64,000 nucleotides of DNA from Phycisphaerae bacterium (GTDB lineage Bacteria; Planctomycetota; Phycisphaerae; Sedimentisphaerales; Anaerobacaceae): the NCBI GenBank assembly GCA_017993835.1, contig JAGOLX010000023.1:18949-82948 (forward strand). The letters run 5' to 3'. A program made the translations under genes and the position numbers. Positions 34,839 through 42,834 of the stretch are shown here, one piece after another. The notes below the pieces were generated by a model. The model ran no database searches. It saw only the letters and a list, made by a program, of their open reading frames with translations, and was not told the DNA's origin. Each line of letters starts with the position of its first letter. Positions within the stretch are counted from its first letter, which is position 1.

Positions 34839-36152
34839 ATGAGGGTGTGTGTCGTCGGCGTCGGGTACGTCGGCCTTGTGAGCGCTGCGTGTCTGGCCCG
34901 CGAAGGCCATACCGTGGTCGGCGTCGATTCCAGCAAGGCGAAGGTGGATCTGATCAACGGGGGGATGTCGCCCATCGTGGAGAAGGAGACGCCGGAACTG
35001 ATCCGGGATGCCGTGGCGAGGGGGGCGCTGCGGGCCACCGTGAGCGCCGAGGAGGCGGTGCTGGCTTCCGAGCTGACGCTGATCTGCGTGGGGACGCCGA
35101 GCCAGGCCAACGGGAACCTGGATCTGAGATACGTGCGCCGGGTCTGCGAGGAAATCGGCCGGACCCTGCGTGACAAGAAGGAGTTCCACGTCGTGGTCTG
35201 TCGGAGCACGGTGTTGCCCGGGACGATGCGCCAGGTTGTGATTCCGCTCCTGGAGGAGCACTCGGGCAAGAAGGCGGGCAGGGATTTCGGCGTGTGCAAC
35301 AACCCCGAGTTCCTGCGGGAGGGGACGGCAGTTCACGATTTCTACCATCCGCCGAAGACCGTCATCGGCGAAACCGATCCCGCGAGCGGAAGCCGGGTCG
35401 CCTCGCTGTACGCCATGCTGGATGCACCGCTGTTTCGCACGCAGATCGAGATCGGCGAAATGGTCAAGTACGTGGACAACACCTGGCATGCCCTGAAGGT
35501 GAGCTTCGCCAACGAGATCGGGGACGTGTGCCGGGCCTTGAAGATAGACAGTCATGCGGTCATGGACATCTTCTGCCGGGATACGAAGCTCAACCTGTCC
35601 TCCTATTACATGAAGCCGGGCTTCGCGTTCGGAGGCTCCTGTCTGCCCAAGGACGTCCGGGCCATGACCTACAAGGGCCGAACGCTGGATCTGGATCTGC
35701 CCGTTCTCAACGCGATCCTGGACAGCAATCAGATGCAGATCGAGACCGGCCTGCGCATGATCACGGAACTTGGCAGGAAGAAGATCGGCATCCTGGGCTT
35801 CAGCTTCAAGGCCGGCACGGACGATCTTCGAGAGAGTCCGCTGGTCACGGTGATCGAGTGCCTGCTGGGCAAGGGATACGACATTCGCGTGTACGACCGG
35901 AACGTCAGCATGGCGAAGCTGGTGGGCGCCAACCGGGACTACCTGCTGAACCACATCCCTCACATATCGAGACTCATGGTGGAGACCGTCGACGAGGTTC
36001 TCGATCATGCGGAGGTGATCGTAGTCGGCAACAAGGCGGAGGAATTCGACCGCGTTGTGGACCGAGTGAAGGGCGGCCAGGTCGTGGTGGACCTCGTGCG
36101 GGTCACCCCGCGAACAACTCAAGAAGGGGTGTACTACGGCATCTGTTGGTGA
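34839..36152 (+). CDS. Nucleotide-sugar 6-dehydrogenase (UDP-glucose/UDP-ManNAc/GDP-mannose type)
   Basis: 437 aa from ATG 34839 with GAGAGGA upstream; an in-frame ATG at 34773 lies inside wecB and is less likely. NAD-binding MRVCVVGVGYVGLVSAACLA, CVGTPSQANGNLDLRYVRRV, CRSTVLPGTMRQVVIPLLEE, NNPEFLREGTAVHDF, and the active-site GGSCLPKDVRAMTYKGR with the nucleophilic Cys, followed by FSFKAGTDDLRESPLVTVIE. The layout resembles GDP-mannose 6-dehydrogenase (AlgD) and UDP-glucose DH. With wecB upstream, UDP-ManNAc dehydrogenase (WecC) activity is also possible. It makes an acidic nucleotide sugar by two NAD-dependent oxidations. Confidence 0.9.
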   Translation: MRVCVVGVGYVGLVSAACLAREGHTVVGVDSSKAKVDLINGGMSPIVEKETPELIRDAVARGALRATVSAEEAVLASELTLICVGTPSQANGNLDLRYVRRVCEEIGRTLRDKKEFHVVVCRSTVLPGTMRQVVIPLLEEHSGKKAGRDFGVCNNPEFLREGTAVHDFYHPPKTVIGETDPASGSRVASLYAMLDAPLFRTQIEIGEMVKYVDNTWHALKVSFANEIGDVCRALKIDSHAVMDIFCRDTKLNLSSYYMKPGFAFGGSCLPKDVRAMTYKGRTLDLDLPVLNAILDSNQMQIETGLRMITELGRKKIGILGFSFKAGTDDLRESPLVTVIECLLGKGYDIRVYDRNVSMAKLVGANRDYLLNHIPHISRLMVETVDEVLDHAEVIVVGNKAEEFDRVVDRVKGGQVVVDLVRVTPRTTQEGVYYGICW

Positions 36153-36684
36153 GCCGCATCGGGCCTCCGTTGTCGTGGATGAGAGTCTGCCGGCGTTCGT
36201 CGAGGATTTCACAAGGCCGGATCCGATCATTATCGGAACCAGGAGCCTGCGGGCGGGGATCGAGTGCTTCGCCGCAGGCCGGCCGGCTTCGCCCCTGCGG
36301 CAGACGGTTTGCCCCCTGGACGCAGACCGGTCCGAGGCCGGCTGAAACCGAAATGCTGATTATGTCCCTCGTCGAGGCGGCCGATGATACGGGCGCGCCC
36401 TCGTTGGGCCTGTGTTTATCCGGACCCTGCTGCGAAGCCGTCGGACTGTCGATGCCAACGGCGGGGCCGAGACGGAATTGAATTGACTGGAATCGGTTGG
36501 AGTGTCGTGGTAGGATAGCCTCTCCACATGCGCCGACGTTGCTCGTGCACGAAACGGCGTGGGTGCCTCGGGGGTAGACGGCCACAGAGATTCGTTCACG
36601 CGACGGAAATGAGCTGTCCCCTTGTCATCAAGGTGGGGATGGCAGGAACGGCCCCGTGGGGGTCAGTGGGATTGACGGCAACGG
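36153..36684. other. Intergenic region before the exosortase fusion
   Basis: This 532-bp gap divides the exopolysaccharide locus before the exosortase-kinase-initiating-transferase block. No ORF in it has protein-like composition or a ribosome site: the 160-aa minus frame at 36103-36585 is low-complexity and overlaps the dehydrogenase end. I see no convincing promoter or terminator. The gap suggests the downstream block may be transcribed separately. Confidence 0.4.
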
Positions 36685-38691
36685 ATGACCGGTAGAAGCA
36701 CACTGTCGCAGCTTGATCTCCGCACGATTGTGCTCGTCGGCGGACGGGACTTCGGGCGATGCCCGCTGGCTTCGCGTCTGCCTGCGGCGCTGTGGCCGAT
36801 CGGGGACCGGCCCGCGCTGGCGCGCCTGCTGGATCATCTTGCGAGGGAAGGGGTTCCGCGTGCGTCCGTCTGTTGCGATGCCTCCATGGCACAGGACGTG
36901 GCGTCCTTCTGTCGGGGCAGCCGACTGGCGACGACTGTCGTGCCGGAGGAACTGATGGGGGGAACCGGAGGGTGCCTGCGGGATGCGGCGTCCGCCGACC
37001 CCGGGGAACTGATTCTAGTGCTTTCCGCCAGTATGGCTGTGCCGCCGCCCCTGGCCGATCTGATCGAAGCGCACCGGTCCAGCGGCGCGGAGATGACCGT
37101 GGTTTTCAACCCCGGACGGGCGGACGACGGATCGCTCGGCCCGTCGGCGGAGATATTCGTGTGTCGGCCGCAGGTGCTCGAACGTATTCCCGCAGGGGGG
37201 TACTCGGACATCAAGGAAGGCGTGATTCCGTCGGTCGTGCGGGCTGGCGGGGTGGTTCGCCCGTACGTGCTGGAGCGGCCGGTGGGGAACTTCAGAGAAC
37301 GCCAGGGATATCTGGACGCGGTCGAGGTCTTCCTTTCCGTGGGAGAGCCTGACGGCGCCAGTTCAGTCGTTTGCGGCGACTCGCAGGGCGGGCCGATACG
37401 CGTGGGCTTGGGCGCTTTGGTGCATCCGCAAGCCCGGATATGCGGACCTGTCTTGATCGGGGAGCACGCCCAGGTCCGGGAGGATGCTGTTGTGATCGGC
37501 CCTGCTATTCTCGGGCCGGGTGTTGTCGTGGGCGAGAAGAGCGTCGTAGTTCGAAGTGCTTTGTGGACGGGGGTTTCTGTGGGCAGGAGTTGCGAGATTC
37601 GCGAATCGATCCTGGGTTTCCGCGTGAAGGTGCTGGATGGTGCGGGCGTGATCGGTCGTGCTGTGTCCTCGGCATTCTCGGGGCGCGATGCGGAGGACGG
37701 GAGGCCGTCCCCGTGTGGCTCCGCGGGCGGGCCTGGCCGTTTCATGAGGTCGTTGCCGGGTCGTTGGCTTGGGGGATCGAGCGAGGGATCGGGGCTTCCG
37801 CGGGCAGGAGTGACTGTGATTCTGGCCGCGGCGGCTGTCGTGATCTCGCTGCTGTGGTCGTACTGGCCTACGATGCGGGACCTGATCCGAGAGTGGCGCA
37901 CGAGCCAGGAGTACTCCTCCGGGATGCTCGTTCCCTTCCTGGCCATCTACGTAGTCTGGTCGCGTCGCCAGGAGATGGGTTCGGCGACGCTTCGTCCGGC
38001 CCTGCTCTGGGGCGCCGGGGCTCTGCTTCTCGCCCAGGTGTGCCGGGGGCTCGGATTGTACTATATGTATCGGTCCGGCGAGCGGTTGTCTCTGGTCTTG
38101 TCCGTCGCAGCCTTGGTGCTGCTGATGATGGGCTGGGGATACCTGAAGAAGCTGTGGCCCGTCCTGGTCTTCCTGTGCCTGATGCTGCCCTGGCCGAATC
38201 GGATTCAGGCGGCGGTTTCGCTGCCTTTGCAGCGGTGGGCGACCAGTTCTGCCGTCTTCTGTCTGGAACTGGGCGGCTGGGACATCGTGCGCAGCGGTAA
38301 CACCATCGACATCGAGGGGACCAAGGTGGCCGTGGCGGAGGCGTGCAACGGGCTCAGGATGATCACCGCGTTCTTCGTGATCAGTGCACTGGTCGTGCTG
38401 CTGACACGGCGGTCGTGGTGGGAAAAATTGATCGTTCTGTTGTCGAGCGTCCCGATCGCACTGCTGTGCAATACCGTCCGATTGGTGGTGACGGCCTTGC
38501 TCTATACTGTGGTGGAGAGCACGGTATGGAGAGACCGGATTCACGATGGCGACGGATACGCCATGATGCCTCTGGCGCTGGCGATGGTGGTGGGGGAGTT
38601 GTGGCTGCTGTCTCGGCTGACCACGCCTCCCATGGAAATTGAACCGGCGATCGTCTCGCGACGACAACCTCAGCATGTACCCGACCCTTGA
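36685..38691 (+). CDS. Exosortase fused to a degenerate sugar-nucleotidyltransferase/LbH module
   Basis: 668 aa, one uninterrupted frame. Residues about 14-230 follow a sugar-nucleotidyltransferase (IVLVGG, PLASRLPAALWPIGDRPALA, MGGTGGCLRDA, YLDAVE), but the signature Lys after Pro is Ala and the metal Asp of the GD motif is Ser/Ala (LILVLSASM). Residues about 244-325 are left-handed beta-helix turns (VHPQARICGPVLIGEHAQVR, AVVIGPAILGPGVVVGE). After a linker, about 375-650 is an exosortase with eight hydrophobic segments and the full catalytic set: VAEACNGLRM (Cys554), NTVR (Arg599) and His620. Exosortases are polytopic cysteine transpeptidases that sort C-terminal tails at the inner membrane. 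The fused inactive-looking sensor is unusual. No PEP-CTERM substrate is seen in the window. Confidence 0.88.
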   Translation: MTGRSTLSQLDLRTIVLVGGRDFGRCPLASRLPAALWPIGDRPALARLLDHLAREGVPRASVCCDASMAQDVASFCRGSRLATTVVPEELMGGTGGCLRDAASADPGELILVLSASMAVPPPLADLIEAHRSSGAEMTVVFNPGRADDGSLGPSAEIFVCRPQVLERIPAGGYSDIKEGVIPSVVRAGGVVRPYVLERPVGNFRERQGYLDAVEVFLSVGEPDGASSVVCGDSQGGPIRVGLGALVHPQARICGPVLIGEHAQVREDAVVIGPAILGPGVVVGEKSVVVRSALWTGVSVGRSCEIRESILGFRVKVLDGAGVIGRAVSSAFSGRDAEDGRPSPCGSAGGPGRFMRSLPGRWLGGSSEGSGLPRAGVTVILAAAAVVISLLWSYWPTMRDLIREWRTSQEYSSGMLVPFLAIYVVWSRRQEMGSATLRPALLWGAGALLLAQVCRGLGLYYMYRSGERLSLVLSVAALVLLMMGWGYLKKLWPVLVFLCLMLPWPNRIQAAVSLPLQRWATSSAVFCLELGGWDIVRSGNTIDIEGTKVAVAEACNGLRMITAFFVISALVVLLTRRSWWEKLIVLLSSVPIALLCNTVRLVVTALLYTVVESTVWRDRIHDGDGYAMMPLALAMVVGELWLLSRLTTPPMEIEPAIVSRRQPQHVPDP

Positions 38692-38710
38692 GTACTGGGA
38701 GAACTGATTT

Positions 38711-41023
38711 ATGAACAACCTGGAGAAATATCTGGATCAGGTGATCGAGCAGAAGCCGGTGGTCAGCGAGCCGCCAGCCGAGGTCCAGGAGCCGCCGACC
38801 ACGAATGTGCTGGACAGCCTGCGGAAGCGATGGCCGATCATCCTGGTCACCGCGATTGTGATTTGCGCCGTGGGATTGCCTGCGATCTGGTTCCTGGTGG
38901 AGCCGATGTACGTCGTGCAGGGCTCGGTGAAGATCAAACAGGCGGTCCCGAGCGTGTTGACGGGCAAGCTGGAGACCGGTGAAGCCACCAACTACGCGTT
39001 GTTCGTCAATACGCAGGTCCAACTGATGATGACGGATCCGACCAGTCTCCAGGGTGTCCTCGACGAGCTGGTGCCGAGGAACCTGGCTTTCTTCAGTGGC
39101 CAGCCCCGCAACCGGATCGAGAGGCTTATCGCCCGGGTCCTCCCGAGCCACCCGGTCCCGCCGGAGGAGATCCTTAGACGGGCCATCGCCAGCAGGGAGA
39201 TCGCCGCAGTCCAGCTCAAGAACACCGAACTCGTGGCTGTCACGATGACGGGCTACGATCTCAATGAGGCCAAGACTATCGTCAACACGTTCCTTCGCAT
39301 CTATGTGAATCGGTCTACGTTGGCGTCCAAGACGGGCGATGCGCAGAGCATCGCCATGCTCGAGAACCAGTTGAGGGAACTCAACAAGGAGATCGAGCAA
39401 GGACGCAATCGGATGAGAGCGGCGGCGGAGCAGAACGCTGCGACGGTGCTCGATCCGAACGACCGACTGGATCAGGAACTGGTGCTCAACCGTCTGAGTC
39501 TGCTGCAGAAGGAGCTGCTCCGTCTCGAGGCCCAGAGGGTCCAGCTCGAGGGAGACATCCTCACCTTCGATCCCAATATGCGCCCCCAGATGACGCCGGA
39601 ACAGACGGTTGCTGCTCGCATGGCCTACGTCAGCGCCGATCCCCGAGTCAAGGAACTGACCACCAATGTGGTTGCGATGGAGCGGGATTTGATCGTGGCC
39701 CGCCAGACGCAATTGCCGGCCTACCCGGCCCTCCAACAGAAAGAGGCCACGCTGGAAGCACTGAAGGAGAAGCTCAAGGAACGCGAGGACGCACTGGCAC
39801 AGGAGTTCGACAACAGTTGGCAGAAGCAGCGGGATGAGGTCGTGGCGCAAAGGAAGAGACTGGCGCCGGAGGAACTCCGACAGATTGAAGCCCGCATCGC
39901 CCAGGTCAAGCAGATGTTGGAGGAGCAGAATCTGAAGCTGACGGATGTCGCGAAGAGCAAGCTGGGCATCCAGGGCCTCACCGTCGATCTGGCACTGAAG
40001 GAGGAGATGCGCGACCAGGTGGTCAGGCGGATTGACCTGATCAAGATGGAACAGCAGCGAGCGCCTCAGGTGATCGGTCCATACGACGCCACGCTGGTGG
40101 CGGAACAGGACAAACGGCCCAAGATGGCAGGTGTGGTCGTGTTCGCGGCCCTGGGGTGCGGCGTCGGCCTGGCGTTCCTGCGGGACAAGATGGACAAGAC
40201 GCTCCAGACCCCGTCGGACATCACCCGTCAGACCGAGCTGGCGATTCTGGGGACCACGACGAGTTCCCGGACCATCAAGCCGGCCTTGTTCGCCGAGCAG
40301 ATCGCGGGGGATTACCAGACCATTCGGACCAACCTTGGGTTGTTGTACAATGGGGGGATGCCCAAGCGTCTGGTCATCAGCAGCGCCGGGATGCGCGAAG
40401 GCAAGACGACGTTTGCGGTCAACCTGGCGACGAGCCTGGCCAAGTCGGGCAAGAAGGTCCTTTTGATCGACGGGGACCTGCGCAAGCCCGACATCGGGCA
40501 CATGCTCAACATCCTGAACTGCGAGGGCGGGCTCCAGAACGTCCTCCTGGGCGAGGACCCCGCGGGGATCGTATGCGTGATGCCGACGAGCGGTCTTCAT
40601 GTGCTGGCTGCCAATCCCCGCTACTTGGGGGACGCCTACGAGTTGCTGACTTCGTCGACGGCCGCCGATCAGATGGAGCGATTGACGCGCGAGTACGATC
40701 ACATCATCGTGGACAGCCCGCCGACGCTGGCCTTCCCGGACGCCCTCGTCTGGGCCAAACTCACCGACGCGGTCATCCTGGTGAGCTTTGCCGGCCAGAC
40801 GACGGGCCCCGATCTCAAGGAGACCAAGGAGCGATTCGCTCGCATCCGCGCGCGAGTCCTGGGAGCGGTCCTGAGCAACGTTCCGGCGGATCAGGGTCTC
40901 TACAATTACACCTGCAACTACCGATCCCGTGCGGCGCAGGCCGGTCGCCCGGCGGGCAAACCGAAGAAGATGCTGTTGACATCCACGGCCCAGGGCGGTG
41001 GGGAACACCCGCCTGAGGCGTGA
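38711..41023 (+). CDS. Wzc-like polysaccharide co-polymerase / tyrosine autokinase
   Basis: 770 aa. Wzz domain: N-terminal TM WPIILVTAIVICAVGLPAIWFLV (about 37-60), a long periplasmic coiled-coil region (EKYLD, LRELNKEIEQGRNRMRAAAE, EALKEKLKEREDALAQEFDN) and a second TM (VVVFAALGCGVGLAF, about 475-490). The C-terminal BY-kinase has a Walker A-like SAGMREGKTTF (about 558-568), Walker A' VLLIDGDLRKPDIG (about 582), Walker B-like HIIVDSPPTLAFPDAL (about 663-678) and a Tyr cluster YNYTCNY at about 731-737. It controls chain length and is regulated by Tyr phosphorylation. It lies between the exosortase fusion and the initiating transferase fusion. Confidence 0.93.
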   Translation: MNNLEKYLDQVIEQKPVVSEPPAEVQEPPTTNVLDSLRKRWPIILVTAIVICAVGLPAIWFLVEPMYVVQGSVKIKQAVPSVLTGKLETGEATNYALFVNTQVQLMMTDPTSLQGVLDELVPRNLAFFSGQPRNRIERLIARVLPSHPVPPEEILRRAIASREIAAVQLKNTELVAVTMTGYDLNEAKTIVNTFLRIYVNRSTLASKTGDAQSIAMLENQLRELNKEIEQGRNRMRAAAEQNAATVLDPNDRLDQELVLNRLSLLQKELLRLEAQRVQLEGDILTFDPNMRPQMTPEQTVAARMAYVSADPRVKELTTNVVAMERDLIVARQTQLPAYPALQQKEATLEALKEKLKEREDALAQEFDNSWQKQRDEVVAQRKRLAPEELRQIEARIAQVKQMLEEQNLKLTDVAKSKLGIQGLTVDLALKEEMRDQVVRRIDLIKMEQQRAPQVIGPYDATLVAEQDKRPKMAGVVVFAALGCGVGLAFLRDKMDKTLQTPSDITRQTELAILGTTTSSRTIKPALFAEQIAGDYQTIRTNLGLLYNGGMPKRLVISSAGMREGKTTFAVNLATSLAKSGKKVLLIDGDLRKPDIGHMLNILNCEGGLQNVLLGEDPAGIVCVMPTSGLHVLAANPRYLGDAYELLTSSTAADQMERLTREYDHIIVDSPPTLAFPDALVWAKLTDAVILVSFAGQTTGPDLKETKERFARIRARVLGAVLSNVPADQGLYNYTCNYRSRAAQAGRPAGKPKKMLLTSTAQGGGEHPPEA

Positions 41024-41068
41024 GTTGTGCCTGCCAGATGCCCGACGGGAGCGTAGTCTGATCTGACC

Positions 41069-42721
41069 ATGCGATTGATTGTCGTTCGAGAATCCGCAGA
41101 AAGCAGCGCCGGCGGCAGGATGAACCCGCTCCGGTATGCTCTGTCCACGAATCCTCTGGATCGCGCGGTTCGGGAGGGAGTCGATCACCTCTGGCGCTGC
41201 GGGCGAAACCTCAGCGGTCTCGGGACACCCGGCGGGGCGGACTCGACCGAGTCGCAGTGGATTCTTCCCGGCGCATGGTGTGCCGATCTGCCTGCGGGGC
41301 ATCAGCCGAGCGCGTCTTACGAGCACTTCCAAGCGGGGGGTGTGCGTGGATACGACGCCCGGGGCAACGACCCGTGGGTCGTCGTTACGGAAGGACGTTT
41401 CGCGACGTGCCTGGACCTGGAGGTTCTGACGCGCCTGACGGCGGCGACAGACGCCGACGTGATGGCCGTGAATGCGACCTCGGATCTGCTCGCATATCGC
41501 GAGCGAGTTCGTCTCACGCCGGACAACGAAGTAGCCGGCTTCCGACGTCTGTTCGCCGATGGCGTCTCGCGGACCCCCGTGCCGGCGAGCTGGCCTCATC
41601 ATCTGCTCGTTCGGCCGCGGGTGTTTGAGTCCTTGGTCAAGCCGAGTCTGCTGGGCAGTTTCAGCGCCCTGGTTGACCAGTGTCGCGCGCAGGGCATCAG
41701 AATGCAGGCGGTGGACGTTGCCGGAACGGCCTTTGATCTGGAATCCGAGGAGGGAATTCTGGCTGTGTGTGAGGTGGCCCTGGACCACGTGCAGACGCCC
41801 CGGGAGGTCGGTGCTGCCGGCGACTCGCGCCGGTTCATTGGTCCCGTGCTCGTCGGAGAACGGGTGATCGTCGAGCCCGGCGCCGTGGTGGCGGGCCCGG
41901 CCATCCTGTGCGATGACAGTGTCGTCGGGCGGGGCGCCGTGGTGGACGCTTCGATTGTCGGGTCGAGCGTTCGCGTCGATCCGGGCCGGGTCGTCCGAAA
42001 CCGCCTGGCTACGACGTCGGAACCGCCGGGGAGCGACGGGAAAACGCGATGCACACCTGCGCGGGCTTGCGTCCCGCAGGAAAGCGCGTTTCGGCCTTGG
42101 TCGAGATTCTCTTACGTGCGGTGCTTCAAACGGGCGATGGATGTGCTGGCGGCGACGTTCGTGCTGGTTCTGTTTGCGCCCGTGTTCCCCGTGATCGCCT
42201 TGGCGGTGCGGATGAGTTCGCCGGGGCCGGTCTTCTTCAGAGACAAGCGTCAGGGGTTCCACGGGCGCATGTTCGGCTGCATCAAGTTCCGCACGATGCG
42301 GCAGGGCGCCGACAAGATCCAGGAGAAGCTGCGATTTGTCTGCGAGGTGGACGGTCCTCAGTTCAAGATGGCCGACGACCCCCGCATCACGACGGTCGGC
42401 CGGTTCCTCCGGGAGACTTACCTGGACGAGATCCCGCAGTTCTTCAATGTGTTGTGCGGGCAGATGAGCATGGTGGGTCCCCGTCCCTCGCCGGAATCGG
42501 AGAACACGCTGTGTCCCATGTGGCGGGATGCGAGGCTTTCGGTCCGCCCAGGCATCACCGGTCTGTGGCAGGTCCGTCGAACCCGCGCGGAACACAAGGA
42601 TTTCCAGGAGTGGATTCACTACGATACGCAGTACGTTCGGGACCTCTCGCCGGGACTGGATCTGTGGATCTGCTGGCGGACGTTCCGACGGATGGTGGAA
42701 AATTTCGTGAATCAGTTCTGA
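41069..42721 (+). CDS. Initiating phosphoglycosyltransferase fused to a degenerate nucleotidyltransferase/LbH module
   Basis: 550 aa. Residues about 100-240 show a diverged nucleotidyltransferase pattern (WVVVTEGRFATCLDLEVLTR, DVMAVNATSDLLAYRER) with no catalytic Asp or Lys motif. Residues about 257-310 are LbH turns (GPVLVGERVIVEPGAVVAGP, CDDSVVGRGAVVDASIVGSS). A linker leads to a bacterial sugar transferase domain from about 350: RCFKRAMDVLAATFVLVLFA (membrane helix), SPGPVFFRDKRQG, KFRTM, and YLDEIPQFFNVLCGQMSMVG with the catalytic Asp453-Glu454 dyad, then GPRPSPESENTL and VRPGITGLWQV. It transfers a sugar phosphate to undecaprenyl phosphate to start the repeat unit. The usual N-terminal WcaJ membrane/Rossmann part is replaced by the LbH module. 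Confidence 0.88.
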   Translation: MRLIVVRESAESSAGGRMNPLRYALSTNPLDRAVREGVDHLWRCGRNLSGLGTPGGADSTESQWILPGAWCADLPAGHQPSASYEHFQAGGVRGYDARGNDPWVVVTEGRFATCLDLEVLTRLTAATDADVMAVNATSDLLAYRERVRLTPDNEVAGFRRLFADGVSRTPVPASWPHHLLVRPRVFESLVKPSLLGSFSALVDQCRAQGIRMQAVDVAGTAFDLESEEGILAVCEVALDHVQTPREVGAAGDSRRFIGPVLVGERVIVEPGAVVAGPAILCDDSVVGRGAVVDASIVGSSVRVDPGRVVRNRLATTSEPPGSDGKTRCTPARACVPQESAFRPWSRFSYVRCFKRAMDVLAATFVLVLFAPVFPVIALAVRMSSPGPVFFRDKRQGFHGRMFGCIKFRTMRQGADKIQEKLRFVCEVDGPQFKMADDPRITTVGRFLRETYLDEIPQFFNVLCGQMSMVGPRPSPESENTLCPMWRDARLSVRPGITGLWQVRRTRAEHKDFQEWIHYDTQYVRDLSPGLDLWICWRTFRRMVENFVNQF

Positions 42722-42834
42722 GAGGAAGACGCGGGCATCCTGCCGGACCCGAGTTCGGGTCTGTCGGGTCCTGAACGCGGACCCTCTCGGCAGATGTGCG
42801 AATGCCTCGCAGGGAAGTTGGAAAGGGCGGGTCA

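Noticed and set aside
36103..36585. 160-aa minus frame in the gap before the exosortase
   Set aside because: It overlaps the end of the dehydrogenase and shows no protein-like features.
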